Source: Mycobacterium colombiense (GTDB taxonomy: Bacteria > Actinomycetota > Actinomycetes > Mycobacteriales > Mycobacteriaceae). From it: a stretch of 64,000 bases of DNA. The stretch lies in contig NZ_MBEI01000079.1 of the NCBI RefSeq assembly GCF_001953985.1, positions 1 through 64,000 on the forward strand, written 5' to 3'. Below the pieces are notes generated by a model, which saw only the letters and a program-made list of their open reading frames with translations, was not told where the DNA came from and ran no database searches. This document shows, in pieces, positions 1 to 8,100 of the stretch. The stretch's first letter is position 1. Every line of letters begins with the position of its first letter. The position numbers and the translations under genes are program-made.

Positions 1-733
1 CCTCCGGTGCGGGCGCGGGGGCCGGGGGGGCCGCTGCCGGCGCCGGTGGCGCCGGGACAGGCGCCGCGGCCGGCACGTTGGCCGGTTGGGCGGGACCCGG
101 CGCGGCGGGTGCCGCGGCGGGCGCGGGACCGGCCGCGTGCGCCGGGTCGATGCCGGCCGGCAGATGCGCCTCGGGCGCCGGAGCGGCCGCGGGTGCGGGC
201 ACGGCGGGTGCGGGTGCGGCTGCGGGTACCGGAGCGGCTGCGGGTGCCGGCGCGGCCGCGGGTGCGGGTGCGGCTGCGGGTGCCGCCTCGGGGGCCGGTC
301 CGCCGGGTGCCGCCGCTGGGGCCGGGCCGGCCGCGTGGGCCGGGTTGATGCCGGCCGGCAGGTGAGCCTGCAAACCGGGTTCCACCCCCGCCGCGGGCAC
401 GTGTTGCGCCGGCGCGCCGGGCTCGGCGACGAACTGATTGACTGCGGCCGCAACGTTTTTCGACTCGTTGGGCGTGCTCGGGTTGTGCGCGAAGGCTTGC
501 GCTGCGGCCATCAGCAGCTGTGTCGCTTGCTGCGGGTCGGTCGCCGCTTGCTGGATGAGCGGGCTCAGCTGCGACAAAGCAGGCAGACCCGGCAGTCCTT
601 GGGCCGCATTCGGTTGCGGTGTCGGCTGCGGTGCCGCCGGGTCGGCTGCCGCGCTCGGGCAGAGCCCGAACGCGACAGCCGATGCCGTGACGACAGCGGC
701 CAAACCTTTGGACAGATTCCAAGTGGTTGCCAC
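1..733 (-). CDS. Secreted Ala/Pro-rich protein (Rv1157c-like), 3' end outside window
   Basis: Function is unknown. The GTG start at 733 is preceded by GGAGGA. The first residues (MATTWNLSKGLAAVV..., then an Ala-rich hydrophobic stretch ending near AAAD) look like a Sec signal peptide, so the product is probably exported. After a short conserved N-terminal part (LPGLPALSQLSPLIQQAA) the protein becomes almost pure Ala/Pro. It contains a duplicated module: AHLPAGINPAHAAGPAPAAA and, about 60 residues later, AHLPAGIDPAHAAGPAPAAA. The frame stays open to base 1, so the C-terminus is missing. Placed upstream of the next minus-strand secreted protein and near pimE, it matches the position of Rv1157c. 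The low-complexity region gives long false ORFs on the plus strand. Confidence 0.8.
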   Translation of the reverse strand, partial: MATTWNLSKGLAAVVTASAVAFGLCPSAAADPAAPQPTPQPNAAQGLPGLPALSQLSPLIQQAATDPQQATQLLMAAAQAFAHNPSTPNESKNVAAAVNQFVAEPGAPAQHVPAAGVEPGLQAHLPAGINPAHAAGPAPAAAPGGPAPEAAPAAAPAPAAAPAPAAAPVPAAAPAPAVPAPAAAPAPEAHLPAGIDPAHAAGPAPAAAPAAPGPAQPANVPAAAPVPAPPAPAAAPPAPAPAPE

Positions 734-782
734 GGTGTGTGTCCTCCGGTTCCAGTAGCGATTTAGCCGTTTACGAAACTGA

Positions 783-1541
783 TCAGGGCAGGGCGGCCAG
801 CAGTGGCGATACCGGGCTGGCGGCCGGCGCGGGTGCCGCCGGTGCCGCGGGTGCCGCCGGTGCGGCCGGAGCCTGACCCGAAGCGAGCGCCGGCAGGTCC
901 TGCGGGAGCGTCATTTTCGGAGGCACACTGACCGGCAGGCCGGCCGGCATCGCCGGCATGTTGACCTGCGCCTGCGGGAGCTGCGGAGCCGGCGGAGTGG
1001 CCGGTGCAGCCGGAGACGACAGCCCCGGGATCGCGGGCAGGCCCGGGATCGAAGGAGCGGACGGAGCGGCGGGACCCGCAGCCGCCGGCTGCGCACCCGT
1101 CAGGCCCTGGATCATCCCCGGAATACCGCCGGTCGCCGTCGACGGCGCTGCGGGGGTCGCCGACTGCGCCAGTCCCGGAAGGAAGGGGTTGGCCGCCGCA
1201 GAAGGCACCTGGGCGGCGGGGCCGGTCGGTGCGGTCAGTCCGGGGATCGACGGAAGTCCCGCCGCCGGAGCCGCCGCAGTCGCCGGAGAGGTGGCCGCCG
1301 GAACACCCGGGAAGCTGATGCCCGGAGTGGCCGGAGCCGCCGGCGGCGTGGCGCCGAGTGCGGTCGCGAGGTTCTGCAGGATTTGCGGTGCGTTGGCCGC
1401 CGAACTGATCAGCTGCTGCGGAATGTTCGGCATGGCCGGGGCCGGCACGGGGTCGGCGTGGGCGATTCCGCCCGTCAATAGTGCTGCGGACGAACCGACC
1501 ACGACGGCGGCTGCACGCATGTAAGTCCAGATGGTTGGCAT
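783..1541 (-). CDS. Secreted Ala/Pro-rich protein (Rv1158c-like)
   Basis: About 252 residues of unknown function. I chose the ATG at 1541 because AGGGAGA lies just upstream and the protein then opens with a signal peptide (MPTIWTYMRAAAVVVGSSAA... cleaved near AHA-D). The frame continues upstream to 1622, but that extension has no signal-like start. The mature protein has a short ordered segment (MPNIPQQLISSAANAPQILQ, LATALG) followed by Pro/Ala/Gly-rich sequence with recurring IPGL motifs and a C-terminal Ala-Pro tract. It is a paralogue in style of the preceding gene, with a 49-bp gap, and the two are probably co-transcribed. Likely role: an exported cell-envelope protein, inferred only. Confidence 0.8.
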   Translation of the reverse strand: MPTIWTYMRAAAVVVGSSAALLTGGIAHADPVPAPAMPNIPQQLISSAANAPQILQNLATALGATPPAAPATPGISFPGVPAATSPATAAAPAAGLPSIPGLTAPTGPAAQVPSAAANPFLPGLAQSATPAAPSTATGGIPGMIQGLTGAQPAAAGPAAPSAPSIPGLPAIPGLSSPAAPATPPAPQLPQAQVNMPAMPAGLPVSVPPKMTLPQDLPALASGQAPAAPAAPAAPAAPAPAASPVSPLLAALP

Positions 1542-1692
1542 GACTCTCCCTGATTGATCGATTACAGGTTCGGCGCTGAAGTTACTTTGATGCAGATGGG
1601 ACTCAAGTGACACGTGTGGCATTTATGAACTCGTTACGGATACGAGTGACAAGGGTGACCCAACGGGTGAAAAGAGCCCTGCACGAAGCTGA

Positions 1693-2982
1693 ATGGGGAC
1701 CGACGGCGGGGCGGCGCGTACCCCGCTCGCTAAAGTCGGGCGGATAGACACCACCTCGGCCGCTCCGGCGGCACCCAAGCCCCAGCGGTTGGCGACTCTC
1801 CTTCAGGCGGCCGCGCCGATGCTGCTCATCGCGAGCATCGCCGCGCGGCTGGCGTGGACGTATCTGGCTCCCAATGGCGCGAACTTCGTCGACCTGCACG
1901 TGTACCTCGGCGGGTCGGCGGCGATCGACCACCCCGGCACCTTGTACAGCTACGTCTACGCCGACCAGACGCCGGACTTCCCGCTGCCGTTCACCTACCC
2001 GCCGTTCGCGGCGGTCGTGTTCTACCCACTGCACCTGTTGCCGTTCGGCGTCGTGGCCTTCCTCTGGCAGATCGCCACCATGGCCGCGCTGTACGGCGCG
2101 GTGCGGCTCAGCCAGCGCCTGATGGGCGTGGCCGACGACGCCGCGGGCCGGCGTGTCGCGATGTTGTGGACGGCGGTCGCCATCTGGACCGAGCCGCTGC
2201 GCAGCACATTCGACTACGGACAGGTCAACGTGTTGCTGATGACCGCGGTGCTGTGGGCGGTCTACACCACCCGGTGGTGGCTGTCGGGGCTGCTCGTGGG
2301 CGCGGCGGCCGGCATCAAGTTGACCCCCGCGATCTCCGGTGTCTATCTGCTCGGCGCCCGCCGGTGGGGCGCCGCGGTGTTCTCGGCGGTCGTTTTCGTT
2401 GCCACCATTGGGATTTCGGCCTTGGTCGTCGGGGATCAGACGCGCTTCTACTTCACCGACCTGCTGGGCGATGCCCACCGGGTGGGCCCCATCGCCACCT
2501 CGTTCAATCAGTCCTGGCGCGGCGGCATTTCACGGATCCTGGGCCACGACGTGGGATTCGGCCCGCTGCTGGTGGCCGCCGTCGCCGTCACCGCGGTGCT
2601 GGCCGTCCTGGCCTGGCGCGCGCTGGACCCCGCCGATCGGCTGGGCAGGCTCCTGGTGGTGGAGCTGTTCGGGCTGCTGCTTTCACCGATTTCGTGGACC
2701 CACCACTGGGTGTGGCTGGTGCCGCTGATGATCTGGGCGATCCACGGCCCGGTGCGCGAGCTGCGCGGAGCGCGCATCGTGGGCTGGGGCTGGCTGGCAC
2801 TCACCGTGATCGGCGTGCCGTGGTTGCTGAGCTTCGCCCAACCGACCATCTGGCAGATAAGCCGACCGTGGTACCTGGCGTGGGCCGGCCTGATCTACAT
2901 CGTGGCGGCGGTGGCGACGTTGATCTGGATCGCCGCTAGCGGCAGTCGGGAGACCGAGGAGAAGCGCCCGGCCGCCGTCTAG
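1693..2982 (+). CDS. pimE: Polyprenol-phosphate-mannose alpha-1,2-mannosyltransferase PimE
   Basis: 429-residue GT-C family integral membrane mannosyltransferase. In mycobacteria PimE adds the fifth mannose (alpha-1,2) to Ac1PIM4, using polyprenyl-phosphate-mannose on the outer face of the plasma membrane, and commits the intermediate to polar PIMs. Visible features are many hydrophobic segments, a first extracytoplasmic loop with NFVDLHVY whose Asp67 fits the essential loop aspartate of the family, and the conserved [17 protein letters not shown] and [15 protein letters not shown] blocks. Length agrees with M. tuberculosis Rv1159. The N-terminal ~30 residues are poorly conserved, so the ATG start is likely but not certain. 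It ends by overlapping the convergent pterin dehydratase stop codon. lpqW, which acts in the same PIM/LAM branch, lies 11 kb downstream. Confidence 0.93.
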   Translation: MGTDGGAARTPLAKVGRIDTTSAAPAAPKPQRLATLLQAAAPMLLIASIAARLAWTYLAPNGANFVDLHVYLGGSAAIDHPGTLYSYVYADQTPDFPLPFTYPPFAAVVFYPLHLLPFGVVAFLWQIATMAALYGAVRLSQRLMGVADDAAGRRVAMLWTAVAIWTEPLRSTFDYGQVNVLLMTAVLWAVYTTRWWLSGLLVGAAAGIKLTPAISGVYLLGARRWGAAVFSAVVFVATIGISALVVGDQTRFYFTDLLGDAHRVGPIATSFNQSWRGGISRILGHDVGFGPLLVAAVAVTAVLAVLAWRALDPADRLGRLLVVELFGLLLSPISWTHHWVWLVPLMIWAIHGPVRELRGARIVGWGWLALTVIGVPWLLSFAQPTIWQISRPWYLAWAGLIYIVAAVATLIWIAASGSRETEEKRPAAV

Positions 2983-3263
2983 TTGTCGACGATGCCGTCG
3001 ATGTCGCGGGCCATATCGATGTCGTTTTTGGTGATGCCGCCCTCAGAGTGTGTGACGAGGGCGAAAGTCACTGTCCGCCAACGAATATCGATGTCCGGGT
3101 GGTGGTCCTTGCTCTCCGCGTGCTCGCCCACCCGGCGTACGGCATCGATGCCGGCGAGAAAACTCGGAAATTTGATCGAGCGGCGCAGGGCGCCGTCGGC
3201 GCGCTCCCATCCGTTGAGATCGGGCAGTGCGGCGTCTACTTGCTCATCCGTTAACACAGCCAT
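2979..3263 (-). CDS. Pterin-4a-carbinolamine dehydratase family protein
   Basis: 94 residues with the PCD/DCoH fold signature: the histidine cluster in [14 protein letters not shown] and the downstream [14 protein letters not shown] block. PCDs dehydrate 4a-hydroxytetrahydropterin in phenylalanine hydroxylase systems. In mycobacteria, which lack an obvious partner hydroxylase here, the substrate is uncertain (pterin or molybdopterin-related metabolism is possible). Homologue of Rv1159A. The ATG has GGAGG immediately upstream. The stop codon shares two bases with the pimE stop, so the two genes converge and overlap. In the ancestral arrangement this gene would be divergent from mutT2; here a 1-kb segment separates them. 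Confidence 0.9.
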   Translation of the reverse strand: MAVLTDEQVDAALPDLNGWERADGALRRSIKFPSFLAGIDAVRRVGEHAESKDHHPDIDIRWRTVTFALVTHSEGGITKNDIDMARDIDGIVDN

Positions 3264-3267
3264 GCCT

Positions 3268-3296
3268 CCGACGCTATACCGTCACCGGCCATGCCG
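3268..3296. repeat. Left copy of 29-bp direct repeat
   Basis: Matches 4301-4329 at 27 of 29 positions, including TATACCGTCA and GGCCATGCCG. The right copy contains the start codon of mutT2 (ATGCCG); this copy carries the same ATGCCG followed by unrelated sequence. The two copies bracket exactly the extra DivIVA-like gene. On the minus strand this copy is the promoter-proximal leader of the pterin dehydratase gene. Confidence 0.85.
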
Positions 3297-3335
3297 CGGT
3301 AGAGAAATATGCGACCCTTCCCGATGGGCGGTCAG

Positions 3336-4109
3336 CTACGAGGCAACAGCGGGACCCGGTGCCTGACTTTTCTGGTCCAGCTGCACCACGACGCTTTCCT
3401 CCGGCGGGTTGTTTCGTTCTTGGTATGCCGTCTCGAGGATCGCCGGAACCCTTTGAAGGTCGCGGGCTACGCCCATCAGTTCTTCCAGGATCATGATTCG
3501 TCGCTGATTCGCCTCACCCAGCGCCCGCCGAGCCTGCTCATCGCAATAACGAGCTCTCTGTTTCGCCTCGGCGAGGAGTTGGTCGCGCTCATGCTGGGCT
3601 TCCTGCCACGCCGCTTCGATCGACGACCGGGCTTCAGCGCGCATCCTGGCGAGTTCGGCGTCGAACTCTTTCCTGGTCGCCGCACACTCCGCCTCCAGCG
3701 CTTTGCGTTGCTCGGCGATGTCCGCCAGCAACTCCCGGTGCTCTCGTTGGGCGGCCTCGGCCTCGGCCTCGGCCTCGGCGATCAGCGCTTCTACCTCGGC
3801 GCGTGACTCGCCCTGCATCTGGGAAATCTCATCGAGCGCACGCCGCAGCAACTTCGCCATCCGATGCTGCATCGCGTACGGCGACGGCGAGGTGTCCGAG
3901 AGGAGGGCGACCTCATCCTTGAGGCAGGCGACTTCGATCCGGAGCGCGACCGCTTCATTGCCGGATTCGTTTCGCTCGGCCCTGAGGTTGCGGACTTCGT
4001 CGATCAGGAACTTCTGCTTGGCGAGCAACACCTCGATGTAGGCGTCGACCGCAGCCGTGTCATAGCCCCTGAACGTGCGGGAGAACGTCGTTGCGGGTTC
4101 GGTGGTCAT
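3336..4109 (-). CDS. DivIVA-domain coiled-coil protein
   Basis: 257 residues. The N-terminus (FSRTFRGYDTAAVDAYIEVL) fits the DivIVA/Wag31/SepIVA N-terminal signature, in which a conserved R-G-Y...V-D motif binds membrane. It is followed by a long Glu/Ala/Arg-rich coiled coil (about residues 30-220) with a short break (DTSPSPYAMQH) and a disordered acidic tail. I chose the ATG at 4109, preceded by GGGGGTT; the longer frame to 4565 would overlap mutT2 and is rejected. Such proteins organise polar growth or division scaffolds, but no partner is visible here. The gene lies on a segment bounded by 29-bp direct repeats and separates the PCD and mutT2 genes, so it looks like a later insertion. It points toward the PCD gene (72-bp gap) and could be co-transcribed with it. 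Confidence 0.85.
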   Translation of the reverse strand: MTTEPATTFSRTFRGYDTAAVDAYIEVLLAKQKFLIDEVRNLRAERNESGNEAVALRIEVACLKDEVALLSDTSPSPYAMQHRMAKLLRRALDEISQMQGESRAEVEALIAEAEAEAEAAQREHRELLADIAEQRKALEAECAATRKEFDAELARMRAEARSSIEAAWQEAQHERDQLLAEAKQRARYCDEQARRALGEANQRRIMILEELMGVARDLQRVPAILETAYQERNNPPEESVVVQLDQKSQAPGPAVAS

Positions 4110-4300
4110 TGCCAACCCCCATTCCTGGAAGTGCCTATAGAGATAGTGACCGGCTAGAGCCGAGTATCTCACGATGGCGCTCAAATCGGAACAGAACCGT
4201 TGTGTCACAAGGGAATTCGATCCACATCGCGGGGTTTCGATGCCCTCCCGGTGAAATTTGGTCTTCACCGGCTGAGGGCGTCGTGGCCTGGCCGGGGGCC

Positions 4301-4329
4301 CCGACGGTATACCGTCACTGGCCATGCCG
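4301..4329. repeat. Right copy of 29-bp direct repeat, spanning the mutT2 start
   Basis: Partner of 3268-3296 (two mismatches). It includes the first two codons of mutT2. Confidence 0.85.
4303..4316. promoter_or_regulatory. Perfect 14-bp palindrome in front of mutT2
   Basis: GACGGTATACCGTC is its own reverse complement and ends 7 bases before the mutT2 ATG. The TATACC within it could serve as a -10 element for a nearly leaderless mutT2 transcript, or the palindrome could be a repressor or dimer site. The left repeat copy has the same sequence with one substitution (GACGCTATACCGTC) and could serve the PCD gene on the other strand. Confidence 0.5.
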
Positions 4330-4716
4330 ACCCAGATCGTCGTCGCGGGCGCCGTGATCTGCGACGCCAAGGTCTTGGTGGCCCAACGCGTGCGTCCGCC
4401 GGAGCTTGCCGGCCTGTGGGAGCTGCCCGGTGGCAAGGTCGCACCCGGTGAAACCGAGCGCGACGCGCTAGCTCGCGAGCTGGCCGAGGAGCTGGGCCTG
4501 GCGGTCGGTGACGTCGCGGTGGGCGAGCGGCTGGGTGCCGACGTCGCGGTGGACGGCCGGTTCACGCTGCGGGCCTACCGCGTGCGCCTGATCCGCGGCG
4601 AGCCCGACGCCCGCGATCACGGCGCGTTGCGCTGGATCACGGCTGCTGAGCTGCACGATCTCGACTGGGTTCCGGCCGATCGTGGCTGGTTAGGGGACCT
4701 GAACCGGGCCCTTTGA
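4324..4716 (+). CDS. mutT2: Nudix hydrolase MutT2
   Basis: 130 residues with a canonical Nudix box (GGKVAPGETERDALARELAE then ELGL), matching GX5EX7REUXEEXGU, so the Mg-binding glutamates are intact. The N-terminus (TQIVVAGAVICDAKVLVAQR) is the usual Nudix first strand. MutT2 homologues hydrolyse oxidised nucleotides (8-oxo-dGTP) and dCTP/5-methyl-dCTP to monophosphates, cleaning the nucleotide pool. Homologue of Rv1160 and syntenic with it, upstream of narG. No Shine-Dalgarno sequence is seen. A TATACC 11-16 bases before the ATG suggests a very short leader. Confidence 0.92.
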   Translation: MPTQIVVAGAVICDAKVLVAQRVRPPELAGLWELPGGKVAPGETERDALARELAEELGLAVGDVAVGERLGADVAVDGRFTLRAYRVRLIRGEPDARDHGALRWITAAELHDLDWVPADRGWLGDLNRAL

Positions 4717-5176
4717 CGGGTGCCTCATAACAAGTCCACAGACTTCCGGCAGCTTATGTACAGCCGCGTTGCAGGTCTTCCTAGTGAACTGAATAGAACA
4801 ATATGACTTGTAATAACGACGCCACACGAAGCTGCCCTGGATGTGCGTGCCGATATCGAGCCGAATGCTTGTGCAGACCTTCCCGTCATGGCCTCGGCGC
4901 CGTGCCGGGACACTGAAGGGCGCGCAAATACGGATGCTCATCACGACTTTTTCCGTAATTTGCCCACGCGCGGCGAACCTGATTTCGCCCTCGGCGCAGA
5001 CCTATGCTGGTGCTGTATCGCCCCCCAGCCCGCGGGCCTGAGATGCCGAGCGTTGAGCCGATCCGAGCTGGTGCGGGCGGGTGGATCACCGGGCTGATTG
5101 CCGAACACAATGCACACGGGGCCGAACGATCGGCCCGGCGACGAGGCGCGACGCTACCGAATTGGAGGAGCACTTC
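4717..5176. promoter_or_regulatory. 460-bp mutT2-narG intergenic region
   Basis: No convincing gene. By eye it is more AT-rich than its surroundings (for example around 4770-4830 and 4920-4965). It holds an imperfect inverted repeat: CAAATACGG at 4924-4932 and CCGTAATTTG at 4953-4962, one bulged base. It also holds a weak promoter candidate (4980-5008). It probably carries the narG control region. Overlapping small ORFs on both strands here have no start signal or recognisable product. Confidence 0.5.
4980..5008 (+). promoter_or_regulatory. Candidate narG promoter
   Basis: TGATTT (4980-4985), a 17-bp spacer and TATGCT (5003-5008). The -10 is a good TANNNT match, the -35 is poor. It lies about 170 bases before the narG start and just downstream of the imperfect inverted repeat. 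Confidence 0.3.
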
Positions 5177-8100
5177 TTGACTGTCACACCTCACATTGGC
5201 GGAGTGCTCGAGGAGCTCTTGGAGCGCAGCGGGCGGTTTTTCACGCCCGGCGAGATCTCGGCCGACCTGCGCACGGTGACGCGGGAGGGCGGCCGCGAAG
5301 CCGACGTGTTCTACCGGGACCGCTGGAGCCACGACAAGGTGGTTCGCTCCACGCACGGGGTGAACTGCACCGGGTCCTGCTCGTGGAAGATCTACGTCAA
5401 AGACGGGATCATCACCTGGGAGACCCAGCAGACCGATTACCCGTCGGTGGGTCCGGACCGGCCCGAGTACGAACCGCGCGGCTGTCCGCGTGGTGCGTCG
5501 TTTTCCTGGTACAGCTACTCGCCGACCCGCGTGCGCTACCCGTACGCCCGGGGCGTGCTGGTCGAGATGTACCGGGAGGCCAAGGCGCGGCTCGGCGACC
5601 CGGTGCTGGCGTGGGCCGACATCCAGGCGGATCCCGAACGTCGCCGCCGCTATCAGCAGGCGCGCGGAAAGGGCGGGCTGGTCCGGGTCACCTGGGCCGA
5701 GGCCACCGAGCTGATCGCCGCCGCCCACGTGCACACCATCAAGACCTACGGACCGGATCGCGTCGCCGGGTTCTCTCCGATCCCCGCGATGTCGATGGTG
5801 TCCTACACCGCGGGCTCGCGGTTCTTCGAGCTGATCGGCGCCCCGATGACGTCGTTCTACGACTGGTACGCCGACCTGCCGGTCGCCTCGCCGCAGGTCT
5901 TCGGCGATCAGACCGATGTGCCCGAATCCGGGGACTGGTGGGACGCAGCGTATTTGATGATGTGGGGCTCCAACGTCCCGATCACCCGCACGCCCGACGC
6001 GCACTGGATGGCCGAGGCGCGCTACCGCGGCACCAAGGTGGTGACCGTCAGTCCGGACTACGCCGACAACACCAAGTTCGCCGACGAGTGGATGCCGTGT
6101 GCGGCCGGCACCGACGGGGCGCTTGCCATGGCAATGGGTCACGTCATCCTCTCGGAATGCTATGTCCGCAAGCAGGTTCCGTTCTTCGCCGACTATTCCC
6201 GCCGCTACACCGACCTGCCGTTCCTGATCAAGCTGGAAGAACGCGGCGACATGCTGGTGCCGGGAAAGAACCTCACGGCCGCGGATCTGGGGGAGGCCGT
6301 CGAGAATGCGGCGCTCAAGCCCGCCGTGCTGGACGAGACGACCGATTCCGTTGTGGTGCCGCACGGTTCGCTGGGATTCCGGTACGGCGAATCGGGCGTC
6401 GGCAAATGGAATCTCGATCTGGGCGAGCTGACGCCGGCGCTCAGCGTGCGCGACGCCCGCCGCCGCAACGGGGACGAGGACAGCGCGCTGGTCCACCTGC
6501 CCAGCTTCGACACGGTGGACGGCGAGGGCACCACCGTGGCGCGCGGTGTCCCGGTGCGCCGCATCGGTAAGCACCTGGTGTGTACCGTCTTCGACCTGAT
6601 GCTCGCCCAATACGGTGTGGCGCGGCCCGGCCTGCCCGGCGAATGGCCCACCGGCTACGACGACGCCACCCAGCAGAACACCCCGGCGTGGCAGGAAGCG
6701 ATCACCGGCGTGTCGGCCGCCCAGGCCATCCGGGTGGCAAGGGAATTCGCGCACAGCGCCGAGGAATCCGGCGGCCGCTCCATGATCATCATGGGTGGCG
6801 GCATCTGCCACTGGTTCCACAGCGACGCCATCTACCGTGCGGTGCTCGCGCTGCTGATGCTGACCGGATCGATGGGCCGCAACGGCGGCGGCTGGGCCCA
6901 TTACGTCGGCCAGGAAAAGGTGCGCCCGCTCACCGGATTCCAGACGATGGCGATGGCAACCGACTGGGTGCGTCCACCACGACAGGTGCCCGGCGCCTCG
7001 TACTGGTACGCACACACCGACCAATGGCGCTACGACGGGTACGGCGCGGACAAGCTGGCCAGCCCGGTGGGCCGGGGCAGGTTCGCGGGCAAGCACACCA
7101 TGGACCTGCTGGCGTCCTCGGTGGCCATGGGGTGGAGCCCGTACTACCCCCAGTTCGACCGGTCCAGTCTGGACGTCGCCGACGAGGCACGCGCCGCCGA
7201 CCGCGACGTCGCCGACTACGTCGCCGAACAGCTCGGCCAGCGCAAGCTGAAGCTCGCCGTGACCGATCCCGACAACCCCGTGAATTGGCCACGGGTGCTT
7301 ACCGTTTGGCGCGCCAACCTGATCGGTTCGTCGGGCAAGGGCGGCGAGTACTTCCTGCGCCATCTGCTGGGGACCGATTCCAACGCTTCGGCGCTGCCTC
7401 CGGAGGAGGGGGTCCGGCCCGCTGACGTCACGTGCGAGGGGGACATCCCCGAGGGCAAGCTCGACCTGATGATGTCGATCGACTTCCGGATGACCTCGAC
7501 GACGCTGGTGTCCGACATCGTGCTGCCGGCGGCGACCTGGTACGAGAAGGCCGACATCTCCAGCACCGACATGCACCCCTACGTGCATGCGTTCAGCGCC
7601 GCGACCGATCCGCCGTGGGAAACCCGTTCGGACTTCGACGCTTTCGGCGCCGTCGCCCGAGCCTTCAGCACCATGGCCAAGGACCACCTGGGTACCCGCA
7701 CCGACGTGGTGCTCACCGCGCTGCAGCACGACACCCCGGACGCGATGGCCTATCCCGATGGCACCGAACAGGATTGGTTGCACTCCGGTGCGACGCCGGT
7801 GCCGGGGCGGACGATGGGCAAGCTCACCGTGGTGGAGCGCGACTACACCGCCATCTACGACAAGTGGCTGACCCTGGGCCCGCTGGTCGACAAATTCGGC
7901 CTGACCACCAAGGGCATCACGGTGCACCCCTTCCGCGAGGTCGAGGAGCTCGCCGCCAAGTTCGGTGTGCTCAAATCCGGTGTGGCGGCGGGTCGTCCGG
8001 CCATCACCACCGCGTCGCGGATGGCCGACGTGCTGCTGCTGCTGTCCGGCACCACCAACGGCCGGCTGGCGGTCGAGGGCTTCCACGAACTGGAGAAGCG

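Noticed and set aside
86-766. 226-codon plus-strand frame at the left edge
   Set aside because: Arg/Gly/Cys-rich translation of the Ala/Pro-rich secreted gene read backwards.
3268-4329. Direct repeats considered as ends of an insertion sequence
   Set aside because: No transposase and no terminal inverted repeats; the enclosed gene is a coiled-coil protein.
5081-5176. Upstream extension of the narG frame
   Set aside because: TTG at 5177 has a near-perfect Shine-Dalgarno sequence and gives the family N-terminus; the extension has neither.
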